Shown one piece after another: positions 1-7,249 of a stretch of DNA of 19,130 nucleotides. Each line of letters starts with the position of its first letter. Within the stretch, counting starts at the first letter, position 1. Location: the NCBI GenBank assembly GCA_014729665.1, contig WJJO01000205.1, forward strand, positions 1 through 19,130. Direction: 5' to 3'. The DNA comes from Caldifarciminota bacterium (GTDB taxonomy: Bacteria; Hydrothermota; Tepidihabitantia; B3-TA06). Both the position numbers and the translations under genes were made by a program. Under the pieces are notes generated by a model. That model saw only the letters and a program-made list of their open reading frames with translations, was not told the origin of the DNA and ran no database searches.

Positions 1-410
1 ATATTGACCAAGCCAACCTGTGCACCCGAGACGTCGCCGGAGATGTTGACCAGCGAAAGCTGTCCACCGTAGAGCCAGCCCGTGTAGTTGAAGATACCCG
101 CCACCTGGATGGCGCTTGATTCCAACCCTACGAAGTTGGCGCCCGCCGTCATCTGCAGTCCGGTAACCGAACCCTTCTCCATGTTCAAAAGACCGCCCAG
201 CTCAAAGCCCTTCAGACCGCCTGAATACCCCCCCAGGAGATTCAATGAGAAGTTATGTATAGTATTCTCCGCCTCCGATCCTGACGTGGAAACGTAAGGA
301 ACCAGAGACAGGCATACGGCACGGTGCCTGTAGCCGTTATCCGCACTCGAAACCGAAGGGAAGGCAACCAGGGCAATCCCAAGGGCGATTAATAACGCTT
401 TCCGCATCAT
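1..410 (-). CDS. LA_2272-like surface-repeat protein, N-terminal part (runs off window)
   Basis: The complement reads 136 codons from an ATG at 410 to the window edge with no stop. An AGGAGG lies 6 bases before the first of two tandem ATGs. The protein begins with a typical signal peptide (MMRKALLIALGIALVAFPS, then a likely cut near SSA). The mature part has short repeating Gly/Asn-rich beta-type units such as GLQMTAG, QVAGIFNYTG, GGQLSLVNISGD and GAQVGLVN. This alternation is typical of the LA_2272 surface-repeat family, thought to be exported or outer-membrane associated, with unknown function. It is divergent from the phage operon and has its own promoter, so it is probably a cellular gene marking the left border of the phage region. 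The C-terminus is not visible. Family assignment is by recalled pattern only. Confidence 0.75.
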   Translation of the reverse strand, partial: MMRKALLIALGIALVAFPSVSSADNGYRHRAVCLSLVPYVSTSGSEAENTIHNFSLNLLGGYSGGLKGFELGGLLNMEKGSVTGLQMTAGANFVGLESSAIQVAGIFNYTGWLYGGQLSLVNISGDVSGAQVGLVN

Positions 411-450
411 ACAATTCCTCCTATGCAACGTATTCACGCTTCTAAATAAA

Positions 451-479
451 AGTGTAACCTAAAAACCCTGCATTGTCAA
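451..479 (-). promoter_or_regulatory. Sigma-70-type promoter for the surface-repeat gene
   Basis: On the complement, a perfect TTGACA (474-479) is followed after 17 bases by TACACT (451-456). The predicted transcript has a leader of about 35 bases before the ATG at 410. Spacing and position are ideal, and the same arrangement occurs before the other - strand cellular gene at 18180. Confidence 0.7.
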
Positions 480-579
480 CTGCCCACCCGCAACATCCGT
501 AATACCTGTAACACACCGGTAAAATATCCGAAACACAACACCATACACTATCAGGTTACATTTATTAGTCAATTATGTA

Positions 580-609
580 TTGCGTCCGTCAAACGGCGGG
601 TAATAATCT
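580..609 (+). promoter_or_regulatory. Possible promoter of the phage structural operon
   Basis: TTGCGT (580-585) and TAATCT (604-609) are separated by 18 bases, just upstream of the first phage gene. A small CCGT-CAA-ACGG inverted repeat (586-596) sits in the spacer and could be an operator. The match is weak. It is listed because no other candidate lies between the divergent genes, and the operon may use a phage activator instead. Confidence 0.3.
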
Positions 610-645
610 AACCATAGTCGAAGATGAATGAGAGAAAGGAGGCGC

Positions 646-1392
646 ATGGAACAAGACAACTCGAAACGCAGAAAGCTGACAGATCTCAAGGGACTGGGCT
701 TCGCCCCGGTCTGCTTTCCCTGGGACGAGGAGGCCGCATTTTCAAGGGTGCTTGAGGCCCTTGGATGGTCCGGTATAGCCGAGTATTCCTTATGGTCGGA
801 TACGACCGGCAAGGCCGAATCGGCTGAAACATACCAGATGCTGGTCGTAGATATCGTTAACGGCGAACCCAGGATAGTGCCTGCGGCACTTAAGGCCGTC
901 GAAGAGACACTTGAAGGGACGGACGAGGTAATAAGGGAAAGGGTGGAATCCGACCTTGCCCTGCTTAGAGAACGCTTCCGCAGGATAGCAGATGTCGAGG
1001 AAGAAGCCGAGAAGCTTGAGGTTTCGGATGAGCCGGATGAATCCGAGGCCGCAGAAGACGAATCTCAATCGAGCGTTGAGGTCGACAATGAGATCGATGC
1101 GGCTGCAAGGTTGAATAAAGCGGGTTTATTCGTCGACCGGCTGTCCGACCGGGGACGTCTGCTCAATGCATGGGATCGCGACGCCCTGGTTCAGTTCATT
1201 GCAGGGCTGTCCGAAAGGCCGGGAATAACCGACCGTGATGGTTCGGTTATCTCACCACTCGAGTACTTCACCCGGTTCCTCGAAGGGATTCCCGCACTCG
1301 TCCCTCTGTCCGAGCTGGCAACCCCCCGGGCGCCCCGCGACAGTTCCCCCGAGTCCCTGGGTTCGCGGATAGCAAAGAGCATAAAAATCTAA
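646..1392 (+). CDS. Putative capsid scaffold protein (Mu protease-I / scaffold-like)
   Basis: This 248-residue acidic protein begins the head module. Around residues 63-80 is YQMLVVDIVNGEPRIVPAA followed by a helical stretch, which resembles the end of the protease-like domain of Mu-type prohead I proteins. Residues about 95-155 are Glu/Asp-rich and probably coiled coil. The C-terminal part has ALVQFIAGL and SPLEYFTRFL, resembling the conserved tail of Mu I / scaffold proteins. A complete serine protease core is not evident, so I infer a scaffold rather than an active protease. ATG 646 is preferred because AGGAGG lies 3 bases upstream, an unusually short spacer. The in-frame ATG at 628 has no ribosome site. 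Being directly before the decoration and capsid genes is the usual scaffold position. Confidence 0.6.
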   Translation: MEQDNSKRRKLTDLKGLGFAPVCFPWDEEAAFSRVLEALGWSGIAEYSLWSDTTGKAESAETYQMLVVDIVNGEPRIVPAALKAVEETLEGTDEVIRERVESDLALLRERFRRIADVEEEAEKLEVSDEPDESEAAEDESQSSVEVDNEIDAAARLNKAGLFVDRLSDRGRLLNAWDRDALVQFIAGLSERPGITDRDGSVISPLEYFTRFLEGIPALVPLSELATPRAPRDSSPESLGSRIAKSIKI

Positions 1393-1414
1393 CCTGTCAA
1401 AAGGGAGGTTATAG

Positions 1415-1795
1415 ATGACCGAAAACTACGGAATAACCGAAGAAACCCTGTCCGAGGCCGACTTTCTGGCCGGCAGCCACCCGACCGTTATCGTACCGGT
1501 GGTGATCTCCGATACAGTCGGCGCCCTTTCACGGGGCAGGATACTCGGTCGCAACAGCACCGATCACAAGTACTACGACTGGGACCCGGACGCCTCCGAC
1601 GGCACCGAGGTCGCCAGGACAATTCTCGCCGCAGACGTCGCAGACGAGACAATAGACGTTAAGACCCTTGCCTGGGTTCACGGCGTGTTCCGGAAGGATG
1701 CCCTCCTTTGGGGTACCACGGATTCGGCCAAGATAGCCAGGGGTATGCGTGATCTTCAGGCAACAGGGATATTCGTAAAGGCAGATCAGGCATAG
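1415..1795 (+). CDS. Head decoration protein (lambda gpD-like)
   Basis: This 126-residue protein is translated from ATG 1415 behind GGGAGG. It resembles lambda gpD-type decoration proteins, which trimerise on expanded capsids and stabilise them. The visible pattern is an N-terminal LSEADFLAGSHPTV segment, a central GRILGRNSTDHKYYDWDPDA strand region, then ARTILAADV and a C-terminal ALLWG segment. Length is normal for the family, and the place between scaffold and major capsid gene is the canonical one. It is 9 bases from the capsid gene and clearly in the same operon. Confidence 0.85.
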   Translation: MTENYGITEETLSEADFLAGSHPTVIVPVVISDTVGALSRGRILGRNSTDHKYYDWDPDASDGTEVARTILAADVADETIDVKTLAWVHGVFRKDALLWGTTDSAKIARGMRDLQATGIFVKADQA

Positions 1796-1804
1796 GAGGC
1801 TTGA

Positions 1805-2818
1805 ATGGCAGATTTACTACACTGGAGAACCTTGACAACGGCCGTAAACGAGATACCGGCCCCGCCTTCGTTCCTGGTGGACAAGGTCTTTAAGACAAAG
1901 GTACAGGCAATTGCCGAGGAGATAGACGCCGACGTAGTAGTGGGCGGCAAGAGACTGGCTCCCTTCGTATCCCCTATAGAGGAAGGCGCGGTCGTCTCTC
2001 GACTCGGTCGCAAGGTTCAGTCGATTAAGGCGCCGCGCATCCGCATCAAGAAGGCGGTTCCGGCAAGCGATCTTTTAGCCGTGCGTACTGCGGGTTCCGC
2101 CCTTTATCTTGGAGAGGGCGGAATAGAGGGCTACAAGAATCAGCGAATGGCGCTGGAACTTGCCGACCTGAAACGGATGATAGTGAGAACGACAGAGTGG
2201 ATGGCGGCCCAGAGCCTACAGGGCACGCTTACGGTAAGTCAGGACAACGTGGATTTCGAGATCGATTATCTTCTGCCTTCGGAACATAAACCGGTGCTGA
2301 CCGGAACGGACCTATGGACAGATACCGACAACTCCGATCCGATTTCGGATATCCTGACATGGAAGCGGTTGATATCGGGTACGACAGGATATTCGGCGGA
2401 CACGGCTATTGCAGGCAAGGCCGCGGTGGACGCACTCCTGGCTCACACGAAGGTCAGGGAGATGCTCAACTACCGCAACTTCAACGTGGGTGAGATATCT
2501 GTAGGCCGCTCGAATTACATCGGCAGGCTGGCAGGGGTGGATATATACGAGTACGACGCATCCTACACAGACTCTTCGGATACCTCCCACAACTTCATTC
2601 CCGACACCGCCTTCATCATGGTTGCATCGGATGGACCGTTCAGGATTCATCACGCTTTAGCTTACGATCTGGATAACGAGGTTGCCGTAGCTCAGCCCTT
2701 CTTTGCAAAGAGCTGGACAGACGCCGACCCCTCGATCCTCTGGCTCCTTGCAGAGTCACGTCCCCTTCCAGTACCCCACTGGCCCGAATGCATCGTATTC
2801 GCCACGGTAACCTCTTAA
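1805..2818 (+). CDS. Major capsid protein (lambda gpE-like)
   Basis: This 337-residue protein starts at ATG 1805 with AGGAGG 5 bases upstream. It resembles the lambda gpE / Mu-like major capsid family, which has the HK97 fold. Recognisable parts are the N-terminal FLVDKVFK, the VGGKRLAPFVSPIEEG segment, an IKAPRIRIKKAVPASDLL strand, the conserved AVDALLAHTKVREMLN helix, GVDIYEYDASYTD and a C-terminal domain ending in LLAESRPLPVPHWPECI. Length is ordinary for the family. It would form the capsid shell together with the decoration protein. The ORF is intact, so nothing suggests decay. Confidence 0.88.
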   Translation: MADLLHWRTLTTAVNEIPAPPSFLVDKVFKTKVQAIAEEIDADVVVGGKRLAPFVSPIEEGAVVSRLGRKVQSIKAPRIRIKKAVPASDLLAVRTAGSALYLGEGGIEGYKNQRMALELADLKRMIVRTTEWMAAQSLQGTLTVSQDNVDFEIDYLLPSEHKPVLTGTDLWTDTDNSDPISDILTWKRLISGTTGYSADTAIAGKAAVDALLAHTKVREMLNYRNFNVGEISVGRSNYIGRLAGVDIYEYDASYTDSSDTSHNFIPDTAFIMVASDGPFRIHHALAYDLDNEVAVAQPFFAKSWTDADPSILWLLAESRPLPVPHWPECIVFATVTS

Positions 2819-2863
2819 TTATCCTTTCTACTTCATAAACCCATCGCGGGGAAGGGAGACGAG

Positions 2864-3064
2864 ATGACGAAGAGCGGCTCAAAATCCAAAACCTACACCA
2901 AGGTTAGATTCTTGAGACCGGTAAAGATGGGTGGACACTGGTATGCTCCGGGTGAGGAGGTATCCATTCCTGCATCGACTGCAAGTGAGTTGGTCGAACG
3001 CGGACTGATACGGACGTTAAGGATCAAGTCCAAGGCCTCTCCTGGAGATAAGGAAATGTCGTGA
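2864..3064 (+). CDS. Small head-module protein, function unknown
   Basis: This 66-residue basic protein starts at ATG 2864 behind AAGGGAG. Its core, VRFLRPVKMGGHWYAPGEEVSIPASTASELVERGL, follows a pattern seen in many small phage proteins between the capsid and head-completion genes: a short beta hairpin with YxxGE, then a helix that would pack on it. Its role is not established; a small capsid accessory or joining protein is plausible. Its TGA overlaps the GTG start of the next gene (GTGA), so the two are translationally coupled. Confidence 0.7.
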   Translation: MTKSGSKSKTYTKVRFLRPVKMGGHWYAPGEEVSIPASTASELVERGLIRTLRIKSKASPGDKEMS

Positions 3065-3501
3065 GATACCTTACCGTAGACGAGGTTAAGGCTTCTGTAC
3101 CTGCCGATGTCCTGGCCCGCCTGACCGACGACGATCCTTCGCATTCCATTACCGAGAAGGTAATAGATGACGTGAAGATAGAGGCGGCAATCAACTGGGC
3201 AGAGGCCTTCGTGGACGCCCGGCTGGCAAAACGCTACGTCGTGCCCCTTAATCTGGATGGGATAGGTTCTGACGGGGCGCGGGACCTGGTGAAGGAGGCG
3301 GCGCTGCAGATGTCAGTTTACCGTCTCTATTCCAGGGTGGAGCGGGAAGGCGTTGCCCGGGACAAACGGGAACTGGCAGACAAGACCCTTTCGGCACTTG
3401 CATCGGGAAAGATAGAGATCCCGGGTGCGGAGGAACGTGCCCGGGCCAGGATAAGATACAAGGCTTCTGAACCACGTTTCTCCGTAAAAACAGATGAGTA
3501 A
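3061..3501 (+). CDS. Head completion / head-tail connector protein (Mu gp36-like)
   Basis: This 146-residue protein starts with GTG at 3061, overlapping the upstream stop, with AAGGA at a workable distance. MRYLTVDEVKASVP, the helix IEAAINWAEAFVDARLAKRYVVPL and the later LVKEAALQMSVYRLYSR helix match the Mu gp36 (DUF1320-type) pattern. These proteins form a ring between portal and tail. Its presence implies that a portal-bearing head is, or once was, assembled, although no portal gene is in the window. Its final codons overlap the start of the short ORF at 3494. Confidence 0.82.
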   Translation: MRYLTVDEVKASVPADVLARLTDDDPSHSITEKVIDDVKIEAAINWAEAFVDARLAKRYVVPLNLDGIGSDGARDLVKEAALQMSVYRLYSRVEREGVARDKRELADKTLSALASGKIEIPGAEERARARIRYKASEPRFSVKTDE

Positions 3502-3601
3502 CAGATTCATGAAATACTTAACTTCATTTTCAGACCTTTGTAAGCTGCTCTCCCCGAGGTCCCCGCGGAAGCGCGTAGCGATTTCGTGGGGTATGTCATG
3601 A
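3494..3601 (+). CDS. Short coupled ORF (35 residues), possibly a gene remnant
   Basis: ATG 3494 overlaps the end of the gp36-like gene, and the ORF ends in a TGA that overlaps the ATG at 3598. It reads MSNRFMKYLTSFSDLCKLL and then a Pro/Arg-rich tail encoded by a GC-rich repeat (3548-3580). There is no ribosome site of its own apart from coupling. Its first 19 residues look like the start of a real protein that was interrupted by the repeat. It may serve only to carry ribosomes across the gap to 3598. Confidence 0.35.
   Translation: MSNRFMKYLTSFSDLCKLLSPRSPRKRVAISWGMS
3548..3591 (+). repeat. GC-rich intergenic repeat, copy 1
   Basis: The segment 3548-3580 is closely matched, in inverted orientation, by 16230-16259; both share a TCCCCGCG core and a CGCGTAGCG end. 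Here it extends to CGTGGGG, which pairs imperfectly with CCCCGCG (3561-3567). The shape is that of a short palindromic interspersed repeat. Both copies sit in gaps just before phage genes. Confidence 0.55.
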
Positions 3602-4485
3602 GCCTGCCCTACGGTCCTTTAATGCGCGGACTTGCAGTCTCCTGGTGCTACGACAGGATAGAGGAGGGTCTGAGCAGTCTGCAAAACCCATCACAGGCCA
3701 TGGTATTTACTCAAGGCTCAAGGGTAATAGGCCGGGAAAGGCTTGACCCACGGGCGGTGCTGATGAGTCAGGGTCCGACCGCGGTTCTTCACGTTGGCTC
3801 TATTATCCTTTCTAATGCGGCCGGTTACGGCGGTCGCGAGTTGATCTACGATAAGGGAACTATCGTCCATACGGGGACCGGAACCGAAGAGGTATCACTT
3901 ACAGGTTCTCACGCGGGGAATAACAGGTTCGTGATTGAGATAACAGCATCGGGTACGGTTGGTACCGACGGGCAATACCAGCTACGTAAGACCCCTTGGA
4001 CAGGCTCGGATTGGGGCACCGAGGCAGAGGTTTCCTCAGGCGAGATACTTGTAGACGGCAAGATTGCGGTATCGAACGGTTTTATTTTCTGTTTTGAAGT
4101 CGGTCAATCCGTTGTTGCAGGCGACACCTACTCCTGGGAAACCGCAGCCTACCGCGTTTTGAACCGGCGTATAAGGGATGCCGTAATCCCTGTTACGGTT
4201 GAGATCGAGGTCCAGACCGAGGACGAGGCCGTTGGCGAGGGCGGTTACGTCGACCAACTCATGCTCATGTTCGCACACAAGCGACTTACAGCCGAACTAT
4301 ACGACGGTCATTACGAGGAGGTAAAAGAAGAGATGACCTCGATGTCGGTTACACCGGTTGACCAGGGTGAACAGAGGATCTACAGGATAGACCTCGTAAT
4401 TAAGTACACGGGAAAGGTGTTCATGGCCGATGTTTCGCCATTGATTACCCTGACTGAATACGAAGACCCTGAGATATATTATTAA
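3598..4485 (+). CDS. Neck / tail-completion protein with inserted beta domain
   Basis: This 295-residue protein lies between the gp36-like gene and the sheath, where the tail terminator or head-tail joining gene is expected. ATG 3598 overlaps the upstream TGA; an in-frame GTG at 3586 is the alternative start. The N-terminal part (1-90) and C-terminal part (185-295, with PVTVEIEVQTEDE and IYRIDLVIKYTG) appear to form one domain, interrupted at about residues 93-183 by a beta domain. The insert has NNRFVIEITASG, WGTEAEVSSG and VVAGDTYSWET. The same insert type occurs in the tail sheath (5216-5497), so it is probably a surface decoration. I did not recognise the parent family with certainty; the role is inferred from position. 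Confidence 0.6.
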   Translation: MSLPYGPLMRGLAVSWCYDRIEEGLSSLQNPSQAMVFTQGSRVIGRERLDPRAVLMSQGPTAVLHVGSIILSNAAGYGGRELIYDKGTIVHTGTGTEEVSLTGSHAGNNRFVIEITASGTVGTDGQYQLRKTPWTGSDWGTEAEVSSGEILVDGKIAVSNGFIFCFEVGQSVVAGDTYSWETAAYRVLNRRIRDAVIPVTVEIEVQTEDEAVGEGGYVDQLMLMFAHKRLTAELYDGHYEEVKEEMTSMSVTPVDQGEQRIYRIDLVIKYTGKVFMADVSPLITLTEYEDPEIYY

Positions 4486-4510
4486 AGAACAAACCCAGAG
4501 GGGGAATAAC

Positions 4511-4903
4511 ATGACAACTCAAGATCGCTACACAGTCGGTGACTTTGCCAAACGCTACAAGTTGAAAGGAGCCGAACTGAAGCTCTTTTGCAAGCGTTCC
4601 GGTGTCAGTGCCGAGACCGTCCTTTCAAGGGACGAATTTCGCAGGCTGTTGGATGAGATAAAAAACAAACCTACGCTCGAGGCAGACGGTAAAGAAACGA
4701 ATACACCCTCCAGACCGAAAAGGGAGGAAGATGTGAAGGAAGCAACCAAGACCCTTGACAGATGGGTGTCTGAAAAGATTTCCCACGCCGGGGTCGGCAA
4801 GAAAGCATATCTCAAGGTAGTAATGGACTGGGAAGACGAAACCAGGATAACCGAATCCGCCTTCGATAAAGCGGTACGCAAACACCTTTTGAACAAGGAG
4901 TAA
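4511..4903 (+). CDS. Conserved-looking phage protein before the sheath, function unknown
   Basis: This 130-residue charged protein starts at ATG 4511 behind an AGGGGGAA sequence. Two predicted helical domains are joined by a Pro/Lys/Glu linker (about 58-75). The first (YTVGDFAKRYKLKGAELKLF) resembles a small helix-turn-helix-type fold, and the second contains YLKVVMDWEDETRITESAF. No family was recognised. The stop is 3 bases before the sheath ATG, so it belongs to the tail operon. A tail-assembly accessory or regulator are both possible. Confidence 0.6.
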   Translation: MTTQDRYTVGDFAKRYKLKGAELKLFCKRSGVSAETVLSRDEFRRLLDEIKNKPTLEADGKETNTPSRPKREEDVKEATKTLDRWVSEKISHAGVGKKAYLKVVMDWEDETRITESAFDKAVRKHLLNKE

Positions 4904-4906
4904 TAA

Positions 4907-6715
4907 ATGCCTTTGAAAGATTTACCCGGCTATTATCCGGAGGTTCTGGACGGCGGACTGGGCGTCATGCCCCCTTCGCTTGCCGGTTTATTCGGAGTAG
5001 TGGGTGTAAGCCAGAAGGGTGAAACCGACATAAGATTCGCCGCCAACGCAGACGACGTTGTCGACGCCTACGGTCTGGGCTCCATGACCGAGCGTATCTC
5101 GGACGCTTTCGCTTCGGGAGCTTGGCAGATAGGCATCCGCCGCGCCTTACCCACTACAGACGGTTCTATCTCGGCTATCACTCATAAGGTCTACGGCGAT
5201 CCGGATACAGGCGGCAATGCAACCACGGATAAGGGAATGCACACCGGGGTCACCAATCCCTACAACTCCCGCAAGTTCAGGATCAGAATCATTAAAGGTG
5301 GCGATATCTCAAGCGCAACCTATAAGCTCTCACGTAACGATGGAATCTCCTGGGGACCTGAGACCAAGTTTACCGCAACCGCATCGGGTGTCTCCAAGAT
5401 AGACATAGGTAACGGAACCTACATCGAGTTTACTGAAGGTTCCCCTGCCGAAGACAGCTTTGTAGCCGGAGACGAGTACCGCTGGTCAACTACCGAAGCC
5501 CGTGCCAGCACCGCTGCCCTGGAGGAAGCAATAGAGGATATACTGGACTGGGCCGACCCCAATACCGGTCAAGGCGTCGAATATCTCTACGTTGCAGCCC
5601 TGCCGCCTGTGACCCAGAACAAGACCAATATAAAGGCGTTCTGGACCTCGATTTGTACAAAGGCGGAAACACTGTGGACACAGGAGGCTAGACCGGTCTG
5701 GGTCATAGTCGACGTACCTTCGCTTGAGGATGCCGACGGCTGCGAGACCATAGACGAGTGGATCACACTTCTGAACTCGGTTTCCGCAGAGTATCGTCAC
5801 GTAAGGCTTTGCGTCAACGCCGGTTTCGCTTTACTCACAGGTGCGGCAGGATGCGCTTACGGTTCGATGATTTCGGGCACAGCCCAGCCCAGTGTTGCAA
5901 GTCAGCCTCAGGTTCGCCCTGTAGGTGGCAGCCTTGCCGGACTTGCTGCCGGTGCAAAACTGCACCATTCGGTGGGCTGGGTACGCTACATGAACATCCC
6001 CAATGCCGTTACCATCTATCCCAACCATCCACCTGCAACCGCTACAGAAACCGGTCTCGGCGGCAGTCAGACCGGCAATCTTTCTAATTATCCCGTAATC
6101 CCCTGGACAGTGGACTTTACGGCGGACGGTTCCCACATTACAGACGGCGGAGACGGCAAGCTCTGGGATTCGGGTGGTACCGAGGTCGGAACCATCGATT
6201 ACGCCACAGGCGCCTATGACCTTGGTTCAACGCCCACCACGTGCGAGGTAACCTACTCCTACGATCCGAAGGACGTGATGAACAAGGTGCGGATCAGTCT
6301 TCTCAATGACGGCAGGTTCACTACCCTCAGGCTGTGGACAGGTTACGGTATCCGCTTCACCGACGACTGGCTGATGGCTCCACCCACCTCCGATTACTTC
6401 TGCATCCGCAATCGCCGCATCGTGGACGAGGCGGTGAGGATGGTCGGAATCGCCAACGTTCCCTACATCAACTCACCGGGGATCACCGAGAAGGATATGG
6501 CTGCATACAAAGCCGATCTCTCAAGACCACTTGAGGCGATGAAGATAACCGAAGAGAACACCGACAAACCGATTATGGACTACAGACTGGTACTCACACC
6601 TGACGAAAACATCTGGTCGAACGGAATCGTACACGCCAAGATAGAAATCATTCCCACCCCGACAAAGAAGAAGCTGGAAGCCACCTTCCAGCTAAGAACC
6701 AAACTAGAGGAATAG
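4907..6715 (+). CDS. Contractile tail sheath protein
   Basis: This 602-residue protein starts at ATG 4907, with AAGGAG 6 bases upstream. It is a Mu gpL / DUF2586-type sheath subunit that would polymerise around the tube and contract. Diagnostic parts are the N-terminal GLFGVVGVSQKGETDIRF, the central ARPVWVIVDVPSLED and AGCAYGSMISGTAQPSV, and the C-terminal domain from RFTTLRLWTGYGIRFTDDW to FQLRTKLEE, with NRRIVDEAVRMVG. Two insertions make it longer than a minimal sheath. One, at about 104-197, ends in FVAGDEYRWSTTEA and is related to the insert of the neck protein. The other, at about 381-453, contains YPVIPWTVDF and GTIDYATGAYDL, a beta unit seen in many phage tail proteins. Both probably project outward. 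Confidence 0.92.
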   Translation: MPLKDLPGYYPEVLDGGLGVMPPSLAGLFGVVGVSQKGETDIRFAANADDVVDAYGLGSMTERISDAFASGAWQIGIRRALPTTDGSISAITHKVYGDPDTGGNATTDKGMHTGVTNPYNSRKFRIRIIKGGDISSATYKLSRNDGISWGPETKFTATASGVSKIDIGNGTYIEFTEGSPAEDSFVAGDEYRWSTTEARASTAALEEAIEDILDWADPNTGQGVEYLYVAALPPVTQNKTNIKAFWTSICTKAETLWTQEARPVWVIVDVPSLEDADGCETIDEWITLLNSVSAEYRHVRLCVNAGFALLTGAAGCAYGSMISGTAQPSVASQPQVRPVGGSLAGLAAGAKLHHSVGWVRYMNIPNAVTIYPNHPPATATETGLGGSQTGNLSNYPVIPWTVDFTADGSHITDGGDGKLWDSGGTEVGTIDYATGAYDLGSTPTTCEVTYSYDPKDVMNKVRISLLNDGRFTTLRLWTGYGIRFTDDWLMAPPTSDYFCIRNRRIVDEAVRMVGIANVPYINSPGITEKDMAAYKADLSRPLEAMKITEENTDKPIMDYRLVLTPDENIWSNGIVHAKIEIIPTPTKKKLEATFQLRTKLEE

Positions 6716-6726
6716 GGGGATAAGAA

Positions 6727-7191
6727 ATGGCTGAAGATAAGATCCTTATCAACGGGCAGATTCACGACTGGACCGACGTTCGTATCTTCCTTGGCGGCGA
6801 GGAGTACACGGGTATTACCTCAATTAACTGGTCGTCCCGGAAGGACAAAGCCCTGCAGTACGCCGTAGGTTCTGCACCTCACGGTATCGGCTACGGCCAC
6901 CGTTCCTATTCGGTGGATTTTACAATGACTCTCGAAAACGCGATGAAGTTCGAGAAGGCAGCAAACGAAGCCGGAAAGGACGCCCTGGATTACGCCCCAT
7001 TCTCGATCACCATCGATTATGCCGACAAGACAACTAACGGTGATGGTCTAATCGGGCAAGACTGGGAACTGATGAAGGATATCAGGCTCATTGACGTGGA
7101 TGTAACCGATATCTCGGAATCCCTGGATGAAGGAACCCAGAAGGTAGTTCGCCGTTATACAGCAGTGGCGGGAAAAATAGTAGTTAAGTAA
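6727..7191 (+). CDS. Tail tube protein
   Basis: This 154-residue protein starts at ATG 6727 behind AGGGGGAT, 11 bases after the sheath gene. It has the tube pattern of a single beta-sandwich subunit: VRIFLGGEEYTGITSINWS, a loop with GSAPHGIGYGHRSY, the FTMTLENAMKFEKAA helix and C-terminal strands ending VRRYTAVAGKIVVK. Sheath followed by tube is the fixed order in contractile tails. A strong stem-loop (7199-7227) directly after the gene probably limits read-through or protects the mRNA. Confidence 0.88.
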   Translation: MAEDKILINGQIHDWTDVRIFLGGEEYTGITSINWSSRKDKALQYAVGSAPHGIGYGHRSYSVDFTMTLENAMKFEKAANEAGKDALDYAPFSITIDYADKTTNGDGLIGQDWELMKDIRLIDVDVTDISESLDEGTQKVVRRYTAVAGKIVVK

Positions 7192-7198
7192 ACTTTAT

Positions 7199-7227
7199 GA
7201 GGTAAGGGGCTTTATGCCCCTTACCTC
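7199..7227 (+). terminator. Strong stem-loop after the tube gene (attenuator or mRNA stabiliser)
   Basis: GAGGTAAGGGGC (7199-7210) and GCCCCTTACCTC (7216-7227) form a perfect 12-bp stem with a TTTAT loop. No T-run follows, so it is not a classical intrinsic terminator. It lies between the highly expressed sheath-tube pair and the chaperone gene, where a step-down in expression is useful. It also argues against the in-frame ATG at 7214, which would be inside the stem. Confidence 0.65.
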
Positions 7228-7249
7228 GAACGCGGAAAGGAGAGATAAA

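Noticed and set aside
88..297. + strand ORF of 69 codons at the left edge
   Set aside because: It is the antisense shadow of the signal-peptide-bearing surface-repeat gene, which has a promoter and ribosome site.
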